Source: Fallopia convolvulus (taxonomy: Eukaryota > Streptophyta > Magnoliopsida > Caryophyllales > Polygonaceae). From it: DNA of 64,000 nt. How positions within the stretch are numbered: the first letter of the stretch is position 1; each line of letters starts with the position of its first letter. Location of the stretch: the NCBI GenBank assembly GCA_964016875.1, contig OZ024722.1, forward strand, positions 18,358,576 through 18,422,575, read 5' to 3'. The notes below the pieces were generated by a model. That model worked only from the letters and a program-made list of their open reading frames with translations, was not told where the DNA came from and searched no databases. Below, one piece after another: positions 55,110 through 64,000 of the stretch. The translations under genes and the position numbers were made by a program.

Positions 55110-56152
55110 GTGAATGACAAGATCAGTACCGACCCTGTTGGGGTTAGTATCGAGCTTGTATTTGGGGCTTTTCAAGACCCAAAATTGAGTGCTTAGCCTC
55201 GGGTTCAAGCCATTCATTGCTCACAAAAGTCTCATTCAAGCATGAATTCAGTCAATTTCACACAATCAAGCAACCGTAACCCCATACTTTCTCAAAAACC
55301 CTATCTAATTATGCAAAAATTGCCAAAATAAGGTGTAAATTATGTGAAATCAAGAACAAGTAACTTCATGATTCTATAATCAAGAATTTATGTTCTAAAC
55401 ATGAGGAAACTAACTTTATCAAAGCAAATCACCAATATTAAAGCAAAAAGGCACACAATAAGCATGAAAGCAATTTCGAACTAGATCTAGATCTAGGTAT
55501 TAAAATCAATAAAAATAACTACCATAAATCTTCAAGAAATTTCAAGTAAAGAGGTAGGGTTGAGAAAACATACCAAAGATCCGAGAAATAAGAATGAAAA
55601 TCAAAAGGTGTTGAGGGTAACGAGGGTTTGTAAATCGATAACGAACAAAAATTGGGTTTTGCTCGGTACCGGGGGCAGTTGCAGACTGGTGTTTGCGTGG
55701 TGCGAATGAGTGTGCGACAACAAGGGTTCAGTGATGCGTGGTGCGAGGATCCGAGGTGCGAGTGATGGCAGTGGTGATTTGAGAGTTTGAGAGCAAAGGG
55801 GTGTTTTCGAGTTGGTGATGGAGGCGCGGTGAGAGAAACAAAAGAATTTCTTGGTTAAAAGGCACTTACCTGGGTCCAAAATTGGGCTTTTTTGTTGTTT
55901 TAGCGTGGGTCGGTACCGACCTTGTGGGGTTCGGTACCGAGCCTGTCTGGGCAATGCTTTGTTGCTTTGTTATCGACCCGACTCCTGTGAAATGTTAGCC
56001 AAAACATTATATTCCGCAAAATTTTATTCTATTCTAAAAAGAAAAACAAAAGAAAGCTAACAAAAACAACTAAGAAATGAAAAACTAAATCGGGTTGCCT
56101 CCCATAAGTGCTATTAACGTTGTTAGCCCGACGAACTTACCTTGGCTAGTCC
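55110..56152 (-). other. Post-gag/PR spacer of element A
   Basis: No gene. The conserved GGGAGGCAACCC motif is at 56092-56103 in inverse orientation, followed (- strand) by TCGGTACCGA copies at 55931 and 55909 and an incomplete one at 55660. On the - strand this follows the protease tail directly, where pol should be. On the far side the insertion of B divides it from 44152. Confidence 0.7.
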
Positions 56153-57310
56153 TCAAGGTGGATCTCTTTCGGCTCTATCGGGACCATGGAAGACCCCATA
56201 CTTAGCCGAAAAGACATTGTGGTTCCTTTTTACTAAATTCGGTCCTTCGTCCTCCAACAATATGCTCGATATTCCTACACAAGGGTTAGTAATGTCCGAA
56301 AACCACGGAGGCTTCGACTCATCTAGAATATAATTAGTAGGATATGATGTAGTAATATGGTACAAAGAAGGATCATGACTGGAAGTGTAGAGATTGGAAC
56401 AGGAATATGCACCTTTGTCCTTCAAAGAAAGGCTCGATAACGAGGTAGCAGAGGTCGTTAGCGACCTATCGGAAGCAAGGATTGCATCATTATCGTGCCA
56501 GAGTATGCCTCCCTCGTCGTACTGTTGTATGAAGGGCTCGATACCGACCCACGATGGGTCGGTAGACGGCTCAGTACTACTTTTGTCGTCTTTGTTTCTT
56601 GGGAGATAATCTTCTGGCTCAACAATGGCGGGCTTTGGCTGGAGCTTCTCAATCTCTGTAGCAGCAACTGTTTCATTGACAATAGGATTGAAACAAAATT
56701 CAACCCTCTCCTCCCCTATGTCGAATGTGAGGAGTCCCTTCCGAACATCGACTCGTGCACCTGCGGTGGCTAGAAATGGTCTGCCTAGAATGATTGGCAC
56801 CACCAAGTCCTCAAGCATGTCAAGAACAATAAAGTCGTTCGGTACAAAGAATTTGCCCACTTGAATAGGGACATCATCAACGACTCATGTAGCTTTTGCA
56901 CAAGATCCATTTGCCATGTACAACCTCATATCGATGGGCTCCAGCGGTCCCATATTGGCCTTTGAACAAATAGACAAGGGAAGTAGACTGGCGTTGGCTC
57001 CCAAATCACATAATACCTTGAAACGATGAGCGCCAATACCAATTGTTATAGCAAATTTCTCTGGGTCTCCTAGCTTTTCTGGGAGAGCTATAGATCGGAC
57101 CTCGTCGGTTAGATCAGATATAGATCTCTTCCTGCTTAAAATATCTTTCAAGAATTTTGTGTAAGCCGGCATTTCGCTTAGGGCCTCAGTGAATGGAATG
57201 GAAATATTTAAGCCTTGAAGGATTTTAACAAAACGCCTAAACTTCCCTTCTGTCGAGTCTTTAGACTTTTTAGATGGGAAGGGAAGAGTCTTCACCGGTC
57301 TCGGAACCAA
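56153..57310 (-). pseudogene. Protease of element A, one in-frame stop, pol deleted behind it
   Basis: On the - strand LPFPSKKSKDSTEGKF leads to MPAYTKFLKDILSRKRSISD and VLCDLGANASLLPLSICSK, the protease active site. A TGA at 56885-56887 stands where element B has Gly. The same frame continues with VGKFFVPNDFIVLDM, IILGRPFLATAGARVD and the tail up to SSILLEDEGP. Then comes NVFSAKYGVFHGPDRAERDPP and a stop. Compared with B, all of RT, RNase H and integrase is absent from this point. Confidence 0.85.
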
Positions 57311-57330
57311 AGTGGGCTCGTGAGGTGGCG

Positions 57331-58929
57331 CTACCGAATCGATAGAGGGGCCGATGGGTGCTGCATAAGGATCGGTATCGACCCTGGTGGGGTCGGTACC
57401 GAGCCTGGGACTAAGGGAGTGGTCTGGAGTCGAAGACTTACTTGGGTTGGGGTCGATAACGGCCTGGGGAGCCTCGGTACCGAGTGTATTAGGTTTGGTA
57501 TCGACCTTATTGGGTCGGTACCGATCCTGGCGGGAGTAGTTTCTTCGTTACCGGGCTCTTTCTCCTTGGTTTCAGTACGGTCCGGTAGTGTCTTTCCGCT
57601 CCGAAGGTGTACACTTGCTATGTGTCCTCCCGGGTTCTCTACGGGGTGGCCCGGGAGTTTCCCTTGAGGTCTCGGAACTTGTGCAACAAGGTTGCCAAGT
57701 TGGAAGTTGACGCTTTTTTTCCATGTATCGAACTCTCCCAATTGGGCATGTACACCCTTCATCTGATTATTTAGGTCAGCTCGGACTCCATTCATTTCAT
57801 TCTTCACTCCATTGATCCCTTCATGGAGTGCATTCACCCATGATGGCGTCTCTTGATAGCCCGGGGGCCTACACGGGACATCCTTCCTTTCTTGTGGTGG
57901 GGGTGCTTGATTTTGACCTTGATTGTAACCTCCCCAAGTGGGATAGTTATTGTTCCTTTCATAGTTTCCAGGTGGATTTATGTATTCTCCTCTCATGTAA
58001 TTTACATCAGCATAAGTCTCAGAGGCTCTAACCTGCTCAATGTTAGTGCATGCGGAAGTACTATGGGCATGAGAGCCACTCTCAAGACATTGTTGAGAGG
58101 TTTTTAGAAAACTTACCTGTTTCTTCAGCAGGTTGATCTCATCTTGTAAGAATTGATTTTTGACATCTGGATCAACTTCCTCTTTATTTGGAGTGTAGAG
58201 TCTCCTTTGAGACTGGGGTGCCTTTTGGGTCCCATACATGGCATCGTAGTTGGTCAATTTGTCTAGTAATGCCCATGCCGCATCGGGCTCCATCTCTATG
58301 AAACCACAGGCGGTGTGCAGGTTGACTCTGTTCTTCGTCTCATCATTGATCCCCTGAAAGAAAATTTCTTGAAGAACATATTGTGGTTGTCCATGGGTGG
58401 GGCATTGCCTCAGCATTTCATTGAATCACTCCCATGTTTCCACAAATCTCTCATTAGGCAGCTGATGATAAGAGGTGATACGTTTCCTTAGCTCCTTAGT
58501 TTTGGCTGGAGGGAAAAACTTAGTCATGAATAAATCATGCAAAGCCCATGTCCTAACCGACCTAGGAGGTAGGCTCTCTAACCAGCTCAGGGCCTTTCCT
58601 GCAAGAGGCCATTTAAAGGCCTTTAATTGGACATGTTCAAGAGAAACATCATCAGTTGCAATGGTATCACATAAATCAATAAAGTTTCGAATATGCTCCA
58701 TAGGGCACTCAATGGGTTTTCCCTCGAACTGAGCCCTTTTTATTAATGATATTAATTGAGATTTGATGTCAAAGGCCTTTTCTATGTCGGGAAGCACAAT
58801 AGCTGACTCTAGCACCCTCAGTTCTGGGTGCATGTACTGCTTGGTATTCTTCGAAATAGTATTTAACTGTTCCTGTAATTGATCCCTATCAGCGTGCAAT
58901 GCTTCCATCTGTCTGCGCAGGGCAGTCAT
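57331..58929 (-). pseudogene. gag: gag of element A, one in-frame stop
   Basis: On the - strand a long frame covers a coiled coil (MTALRRQMEALHADRDQLQE) and the Athila Gag core (QYMHPELRVLESAIVLP, KALSWLESLPPRSVRT, CPTHGQPQYVLQEIFFQ). It then reads PSWVNALHEGINGVKNEMNG and HLRSGKTLPDRTETKEK. A TGA at 58426-58428 is the only stop. The Pro/Thr-rich tail (57331-57560) is built of GTDP-, SVP- and GSVP-type repeats from the TCGGTACCGA motif. A frame change separates it from the protease. It is less damaged than the gag of element B. Confidence 0.88.
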
Positions 58930-59154
58930 CTACTGAGCCATCTCTTCAGGTGTGACGACCATGGTGCGTTTTCTCGTCTCATACAATGAAGAACACGTTT
59001 AGGCTCAAAATAGTAATCAGATTGATCAAACTCAAGACGACGTCTTCCTGTTTGCATAAGCTGATAAAACAAACAAAAAGAAAATGAATTAGAAATAAAA
59101 ACGAGGTCGGGCTATTCCCAAACCCACAAGTAATCAAACACAACACAGTTCCTT

Positions 59155-59174
59155 CCCCGACAACGACGCCAATT
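59155..59174 (-). other. Primer-binding site of element A
   Basis: On the - strand AATTGGCGTCGTTGTCGGGG follows the 5' LTR directly. It is the tRNA-Asp-type Athila site with two changes. The ~225 bp from here to the gag start are leader sequence. Confidence 0.85.
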
Positions 59175-61085
59175 TGTTGATAGGGATTTACTTAACAACA
59201 AATAAATTTTTAGTCAAGACCCCGCTGTGTATAGGGAGGTCAGGATCGTCCAAGGGAAGCAAGGTTATGTTTGATTACTAATATAGGAAGCAAAAGAACG
59301 CAAAACAGAATAAAAACAAGAAAGATTAACCTAATAACGTAGAGTAAACAGATCGGTACCGACCTTGTCAGGGTCGGTATCGATGTTGGTCTCAAACTTA
59401 AACGAAGCAGATCAAAACACAAAGAATTCAACTTTGTATCGAGCCTATGACCTTGGTAACGATGCAAACACAACGTAATATGAGATTTCAAATAAGAGGA
59501 AAAGATCTAGGACAAAAGTTTACCACGACATAATCATGCAATTAAGATAGTGTGAATCGGAAATAACATGCCTTGAACATAAAGTTACCAACTTTCGTTG
59601 ATTAAAGCAAGTAAATCAATCAATTCTCATCAATCAATCAACTTTCTACTTATTTTCGATCCAAAGTTTGTAACTTTCGTTACCAAATGATATCAACTTT
59701 CAAGTTCATAGCTTTCTCTTTCGATTAAGAAACAAACTCGAATTATTTTGATTTTCGTCAAAGCATAAGCACAAAACAAGTAAGAAGAGATAGAAGGCAT
59801 TCATTCATTCGACACGCATCATTCATGCACAATCATGTCGGGTTTCCAACCCCGATCCTAGAAAAGAGAACTACTCACACATTATTGAACATAAACAAAC
59901 AAAGGGATTGAAAGAGAACATAATTTTAATTAAAACAAAACGCTTACTTGAATTAATACTCAAAACTTGTCTTAGAACACAACTTCTTCTCCAAGTAATC
60001 TTAAAAACAACGTAAATTAGCCAAACAAAGAGAAAAAGGTGCGTGTTTTGAACCTCTCACGTCTCTCTCTCAGTTCGCCAACCAAATCTCCTCTAAAACT
60101 AAAGCTAAGACAAGGTATTTATACTAGAAAAGCTATCTAAAAAGTTTCCATAAAGATAGAACTTTCTAAACTAAAAAGATTACTGTTAGGCCCAAAAATC
60201 CACCGGCCCATCTGGTAATCCGAGCCCATGAATACACGGAGAAGTCATCGGCCGTGCCGAACGAGGAAAGCATCCGTCCCATAGCGAAGAGGTATGTTCA
60301 GAACATGCCGGAGAGAGTATTTCGAGCCTCCGATACATGCGGGAAGTGGGAAGATAGTTACGAGATGTGCCCTGGAAATCCGGAGAACGTGATATTCGAT
60401 AAGTAACCGTTGTAATGTAGATATATATACAGAAATTATGTATTTTTGTAAGGACAAGCAGAATCACACGAAAACATACAAGATAACAAATTTCTTAAGG
60501 AGATCATTTCTCTTCGTTCTTGTGAATTCCACGCTCATTCGAATTGGTAAATTCCCTTCGATTTCGATCGTGCCCCAATCTAGGGCAAAGGTTTGTTAAT
60601 CAAATTTTTGTCCAAAACAATTACAGAAAAAAAAATATAAAAATCTCGAAGTCGATGCGCCTACCAACACAAGGCACCTCGGTGTCGACCCTGTCAAGGT
60701 CGGTAGACTCCTGCTGAATTCCTTTGATTTGTCTTTGCTGCAGACTTCGGTACCGAACCCACAAGGTCGATATCGAGCCTGTTTTGCCTTAATTTCTTGC
60801 AATTCCTTTACTTTTCCTTTGGATTTTCTCGGGATCTTCTCAAGTGTCTTTGTTTCTTCCTTCTCCTGCCAAGCTCCAATCACTCCTCTCTATCTCAATG
60901 CCTCTATAATGCTCCAGTTTTGCTCCAAAAAACCTACAGAAAACACAAAAACAGAGCAACTTCCATACTTTTATCAAAATATGCAAACTCATCCAAAAAC
61001 ACACAAAACAAACATATGAGCACAACTAAACTAAACTAAACAACTAACAAAATACTTAAAAACTAAGCTAAAAACACGAACATCA
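59175..61085 (-). repeat. 5' LTR of element A, with an inserted solo LTR
   Basis: On the + strand it runs TGTTGATAGGGATTTAC to ACACGAACATCA. Without the insertion at 60184-60619 and one ATTAC copy it is 1,470 bp and collinear with 34404-35879. It holds TCGGTACCGA copies near 59352 and 60746. Confidence 0.92.
60179..60624 (+). repeat. Solo LTR in the 5' LTR of element A
   Basis: 60184-60619 (436 bp) runs from TGTTAGGCCCAAAAATCC to TTTGTCCAAAACA. ATTAC duplications lie at 60179-60183 and 60620-60624. The other LTR of element A has uninterrupted AAAGATTACAGAATAAA here. The start and end resemble the Tat-like LTR at 820 (TGTTGGGCC..GCCCAAAACA), so it probably derives from a Tat-type family. A TATA-like ATATATATACAG lies near 60420. 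Confidence 0.92.
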
Positions 61086-62565
61086 GCAACTTCATTTCAA
61101 AGGGGCTTGCTAGCGCGCCCTTCCTCCACAACAAGCAAGAAAGGTCTTCGAGGTACGGCATGCCCAAAACCTCTCACAAGTGATGGCGAAGAACTCGAGG
61201 GAGGTCGTCGGCGTCACCTTGGCGGGAGCAATAGTGGTTGCTAAAGTTCAAGTGAACTTGATGCTCGGGCTACCGTAACGGGCTGTATGCGTCGTTGTAG
61301 CTACCGAGGCGTCGCCGATGTGGTTCTTGGATGATCTTCCGAGGTGGTGCTGGATCCGCGTGTCTCTGCTTGGAACTCCGCCCCCGGGGTTGAATGCATG
61401 GAACTTTCGCAGGCCCACCTCTCCGGGCTACTCTTTTGAGGGAGTTTGCATGCTCCGCGTTTCCTTTGAAGGAAGCGTGCGAGGTACTTGGACGTGCGGA
61501 TTGGCCTCCTATTCTCGGCACTCAGCGTGCGGCGTGGGCTTGCCATCATTCACGAAAAGTGCGCGTCGCTTCACCGCGGTCTCCGTCTAAGGCAAATCAT
61601 TTTGGCTGTCCCACCGACCAGTCACTGCGCACAACCTCCGTCACTATTCGCGGCGCTCGGTGCGACGCTACACACCTCGTTGTTCATGATGTGCGATGTC
61701 TCCGTGCCACCTCCTTCTCGGCACGCGACGCTCGACACGGTGTCTTGCCTCCTTGTTCGTAGTGCGAGGTCGCATACTCTCGGCAAAACATCTCTTTGGA
61801 GGTTGCTCATAATCGTCGTTCTTCAAGGCAATCTTCATGGTCTCCATGGCTTGCGCGGTCGCCGCGGTCTTTGCAACCCGAGATCTTCCCATGCTGTCTT
61901 CGTAACAAGTATGCGCGTTCCTTTGGAAGGCAGGCAGGCGAGGTCCTATCTTTGGGGGCCTGGGCAACGAGGTCTTAATTTGCTAAGCAATAATTTCGGA
62001 GGGAGGTATATTCTAAAATTCCTCTCCAATTGTTATAGTATATATATGCTAGGGAGGGAGCTTACTGTTGAGGCATGACGTGTGAACATCGCAACTCTCG
62101 ATTAAGTAAATCCATGCGTGTATATATATTTGCATCTAATTTGGTCTTGGACCATACATTGGCTTTAAGTAATCCAAATGAGAAGACGAGGAGCAGATTG
62201 GGCCCATTCTTGCCTCTTGGGCCATTGCTGGCTTAGGCCCATCTTTGGGGGAAATTAAAAAGAGTAACACTTCAACCGAAGTTACGTATGGCATGTAATT
62301 CCGCCAAACTCCCTTTTTGGATACCTTTCATGTTACGTGCATGCTTCCATGCAAATGGAGCACTAATACAACATGAGGTGATACCACGCGACGGGGGTTT
62401 AGCCTCCGTTCCAAAAATCATGCGGTGCATACTCGCGAAATGAGGTACGCCTTGTAAATTCAACTCGCTAATTAAGTATATTCTATACATATTTGTACAT
62501 TAGGATGAGTTCCCGATTCTCTGTTATAGTCATTCCACCCAACGCTCCCCGCTTGGGGTTGGAAA
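61086..62565 (+). other. Internal region of element C, non-coding
   Basis: It continues 34403 after removal of element A. It is GC-richer than the surroundings, with words such as GAGGTCTTCG and GCGAGG shared with 33950-34350. Open stretches (for example 61488-62078, + strand) have no recognisable domain and overlap others in several frames. From 62081 the sequence becomes AT-richer. Confidence 0.5.
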
Positions 62566-63033
62566 CAATCAATGCGCGATCCGAGTGAGGCTCGGGATTG
62601 TTGCATATAATAAAAAACAATTCATGCACGATCCGAGCAAGGCTCGGGATCGTTGCATATAATAAAAAAAATCCATGCACGATCCGAGCAAGGCTCGGGA
62701 TCACTGCATATAATAAAAAAATAATCCATGCACAATCAGAGCAAGGCTCGGGATTGTTGCATATAATAAAAACAATCCATGAACGATCTGAGCAAGGCTT
62801 GGGATCATTGCATATAATATAAAACAATCCATGCACGATCTGAGCGAGGCTCGGGATCGTTGCATATAATCGAAAACAATCCATGCACGATCCGAGCGAG
62901 ACTCGGGATCGTTGCATATAATAAAAAACAATCCATGCACGATTCGAGCAAGGATCGTCATCGTTGCATATAATCAAAAACACTCCATGCACGATACGAG
63001 CGAGGCTCGGGATCCCTGCATATAATAAAAATA
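62566..63033 (+). repeat. Hairpin array 1: nine 52-bp tandem units
   Basis: Units begin near 62566, 62617, 62670, 62722, 62774, 62826, 62878, 62930 and 62982. Each has CCATGCACGATCCGAGC, a GAGG/AAGG turn, CTCGGGATCGTTGC, then ATATAATAAAAA. The CGATCCGAGC/GCTCGGGATCG arms form a stem of about 9-10 bp. Substitutions fall mostly outside the stem or weaken it slightly. Confidence 0.93.
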
Positions 63034-63590
63034 ATCCATGCGCAACCCGAGCGAGGCTCGGGGTTGGCGGCTACTCTCTTAGGGACGAGGTCCCAACTCT
63101 TGAAAAGCGCGCAACCCGAACAAGGCTCGGGGTTGGCGGCAACTCTTTTAGGGACGAGGTCCCAACTCTCGAAAAGCGCGCAACCCGAGCGAGGCTCGGG
63201 GTTGGTGGTAAATCTCTTAGGGATGAGGTCCCAACTCTCGAAAAGCGCATAGGCTGCGCAAGGCTTGGGGTTGGCGGCAACTCTCTTAGGGACGAGGTCA
63301 CAACTCTCGAAAAGCGCGCGCAACCCGAGCGAGGCTCGGGGTTGGTGACAACTCTCTTAGAGACCAGGTCCCAACTCTCGAAAAGCGCGTAACCCGAGCG
63401 AGGCTCGGGGTTGGCACCAACTCTCTTAGGACGAGGTCCCAACACTCAAAAGGCACGCAACCCGAGCGAAGCTCGGGGTTGGTAGCAACTCTCTTAGGGA
63501 CGAAGTCCCAACTTTCAAAAAGTGTGCAACTCGAGCGAGGCCATGGGTTGGTGGCAACTCTCTTAGGGGGGAGTCCTTGATTTTCTTTGC
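63034..63590 (+). repeat. Hairpin array 2: eight ~69-bp tandem units
   Basis: Units begin near 63041, 63106, 63175, 63245, 63314, 63384, 63452 and 63521. Each has GCAACCCGAGCGAGGCTCGG plus GGTTGG, then CAACTCTCTTAGGGACGAGG and TCCCAACTCTCGAAAAGCG. Two hairpins per unit: AACCCGAGC-GAG-GCTCGGGGTT and GGGAC-GAG-GTCCC. The 69-bp period is a multiple of three, so several frames stay open on both strands without being genes. Confidence 0.93.
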
Positions 63591-63689
63591 GGAGCGCGCG
63601 TACTCCACCTGCTCGCGAGTTTAGATCGCGTTGCTCAGGTTGAAAATCAAGCAGTGTGCACACCTGTTTATTGTCTTGTTGCCCTCGTG

Positions 63690-64000
63690 GAACGAGAACA
63701 CCAAACCAAGGGGTTGTGAAGGTGCGAAATAATCGCTAAGTAATCAGGGGTGATATGCTAACATATATGAGAAAGAAAAGTCGCGTTGCATGCACACTTC
63801 TAAAACAAAAAATGTGTACGTGAACTTTGGCATGCTCCCATGCGCAGATATGATCGCATATAAATCACCCTTTTGGATCCACATGGCCATGTGGGTCAAC
63901 TAGCCCAAACAATAAAAGTGGGCTTGGCCCATCAAAACAATACTAAAACACTTTGATCCATTAAGAAAAGATCACCACTGATACAAAATTATCTCCTCGA
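63690..64000 (+). repeat. 3' LTR of element C (partial, runs off the window)
   Basis: 63720-63990 matches 33165-33460 closely (GTGCGAAATAATCGCTAA, CAGGGGTGATATG, GGCATGCTCCCATGCGCAGA, CACCCTTTTGGATCCACATG). The first ~28 bases of the 5' LTR (TGTAACACCCCTATTTTCC...) are replaced or badly diverged, so the left edge is uncertain. Confidence 0.75.

Larger units (their letters stand above)
34404..61085 (-). mobile_element. Element A: Athila-like Gypsy element without polymerase, minus strand
   Basis: The LTRs are 59175-61085 (5', 1,470 bp without its insert) and 34404-35879 (3', 1,476 bp). Perfect GCAAC duplications flank the whole element at 34399-34403 and 61086-61090. In transcription order it has the primer-binding site, gag, protease, the Athila post-pol motif, spacer, an ATHILA-ORF-like gene, a long 3' spacer and the 3' LTR. 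Reverse transcriptase, RNase H and integrase are entirely missing, so it depends on another element. Its 26.7 kb span includes element B, a CACTA transposon and a solo LTR. Confidence 0.9.
33148..64000 (+). mobile_element. Element C: non-coding LARD-like LTR retrotransposon, interrupted
   Basis: The 5' LTR (33148-33909) is followed by a primer-binding site and about 0.5 kb of internal DNA, then by element A. The internal DNA resumes at 61086 and ends with hairpin arrays before a second LTR that runs off the window. Removing A and one GCAAC copy leaves an internal region of about 3.1 kb with no recognisable gag or pol. This fits a large retrotransposon derivative moved by a partner element. 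The LTR match between 33165-33460 and 63720-63990 is nearly continuous. Confidence 0.8.

Noticed and set aside
61488..62078. A 196-codon open frame in the internal region of element C
   Set aside because: It overlaps other open frames in the same GC-rich stretch, has no recognisable domain and lies in a non-coding LARD-like interior.
62566..63590. A CRISPR-like array of palindromic repeats
   Set aside because: Units are contiguous and the segments between hairpins are themselves repeated, not unique spacers. The context is a plant LTR element with no cas genes.
62483..63663. Many overlapping open frames on both strands, looking like repetitive proteins
   Set aside because: They are translations of the 52- and 69-bp hairpin arrays. 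Open frames occur in several phases at once, which is expected for repeats and not for a gene.

Overview
This is a gene-poor, transposon-packed stretch of a flowering-plant nuclear genome. The plant origin is supported by the element lineages present: Ty3/gypsy Tat-, Reina- and Athila-like elements, a Copia remnant, a CACTA transposon, Stowaway-type MITEs and Helitron-like termini. A single intron-containing plant gene also survives. The species cannot be named; a eudicot is my guess. Nothing bacterial, viral-particle-like or CRISPR-like was seen.

Layout. 1-819: the 3' end and 3' LTR of an upstream Gypsy element, then a short foldback element. 820-10111: a complete but dead Tat-lineage Gypsy element with ~95% identical LTRs, gag-PR-RT-RH-second RH-IN on the + strand, and a spliced antisense gene on the - strand before the 3' LTR. 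10112-12781: AT-rich intergenic DNA with a hairpin. 12782-15340: truncated Copia element. 15341-20323: degenerate Reina-like chromovirus on the - strand, with a solo Athila-type LTR inserted in its integrase and a MITE in its linker. 21900-24513: the one convincing host gene (- strand, two exons, 179 aa, one membrane span). 24882-25639: two Stowaway-like MITEs. 25640-27500: relic of another Tat-like element. 28010-30886: a 2.9 kb solo LTR. 30892-33147: degenerate LTR-like DNA.

33148 to the window end is a nested stack that can be peeled apart by target-site duplications. Element C (non-coding LARD-like, LTRs at 33148 and about 63690) was hit by element A (Athila-like, - strand, 34404-61085, TSD GCAAC). 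A was later hit by element B (Athila-like, + strand, 44158-55104, TSD CCTTG), by a 4.7 kb CACTA transposon (38519-43225, TSD CTA, itself holding Helitron-like DNA) and by a solo LTR (60184-60619, TSD ATTAC). B was hit by a Stowaway MITE (48252-48505, TSD TA).

A and B are non-autonomous. A has gag-PR and an ATHILA-ORF-like gene but no RT, RH or IN. B has gag-PR-IN and the same extra ORF but no RT or RH. Both are broken by stops and frameshifts.

The signals least explained by standard annotation are: a palindromic 10-mer, TCGGTACCGA, scattered about twenty times through A and B in LTR, coding and spacer DNA; two head-to-tail hairpin arrays (about 9 x 52 bp and 8 x 69 bp, sharing one hairpin core) just inside the 3' LTR of element C; a spliced antisense gene in the Tat element whose last two exons stay open while pol has decayed; and a diverged 180 bp non-coding duplication with one copy inside, and one beyond, the host gene.
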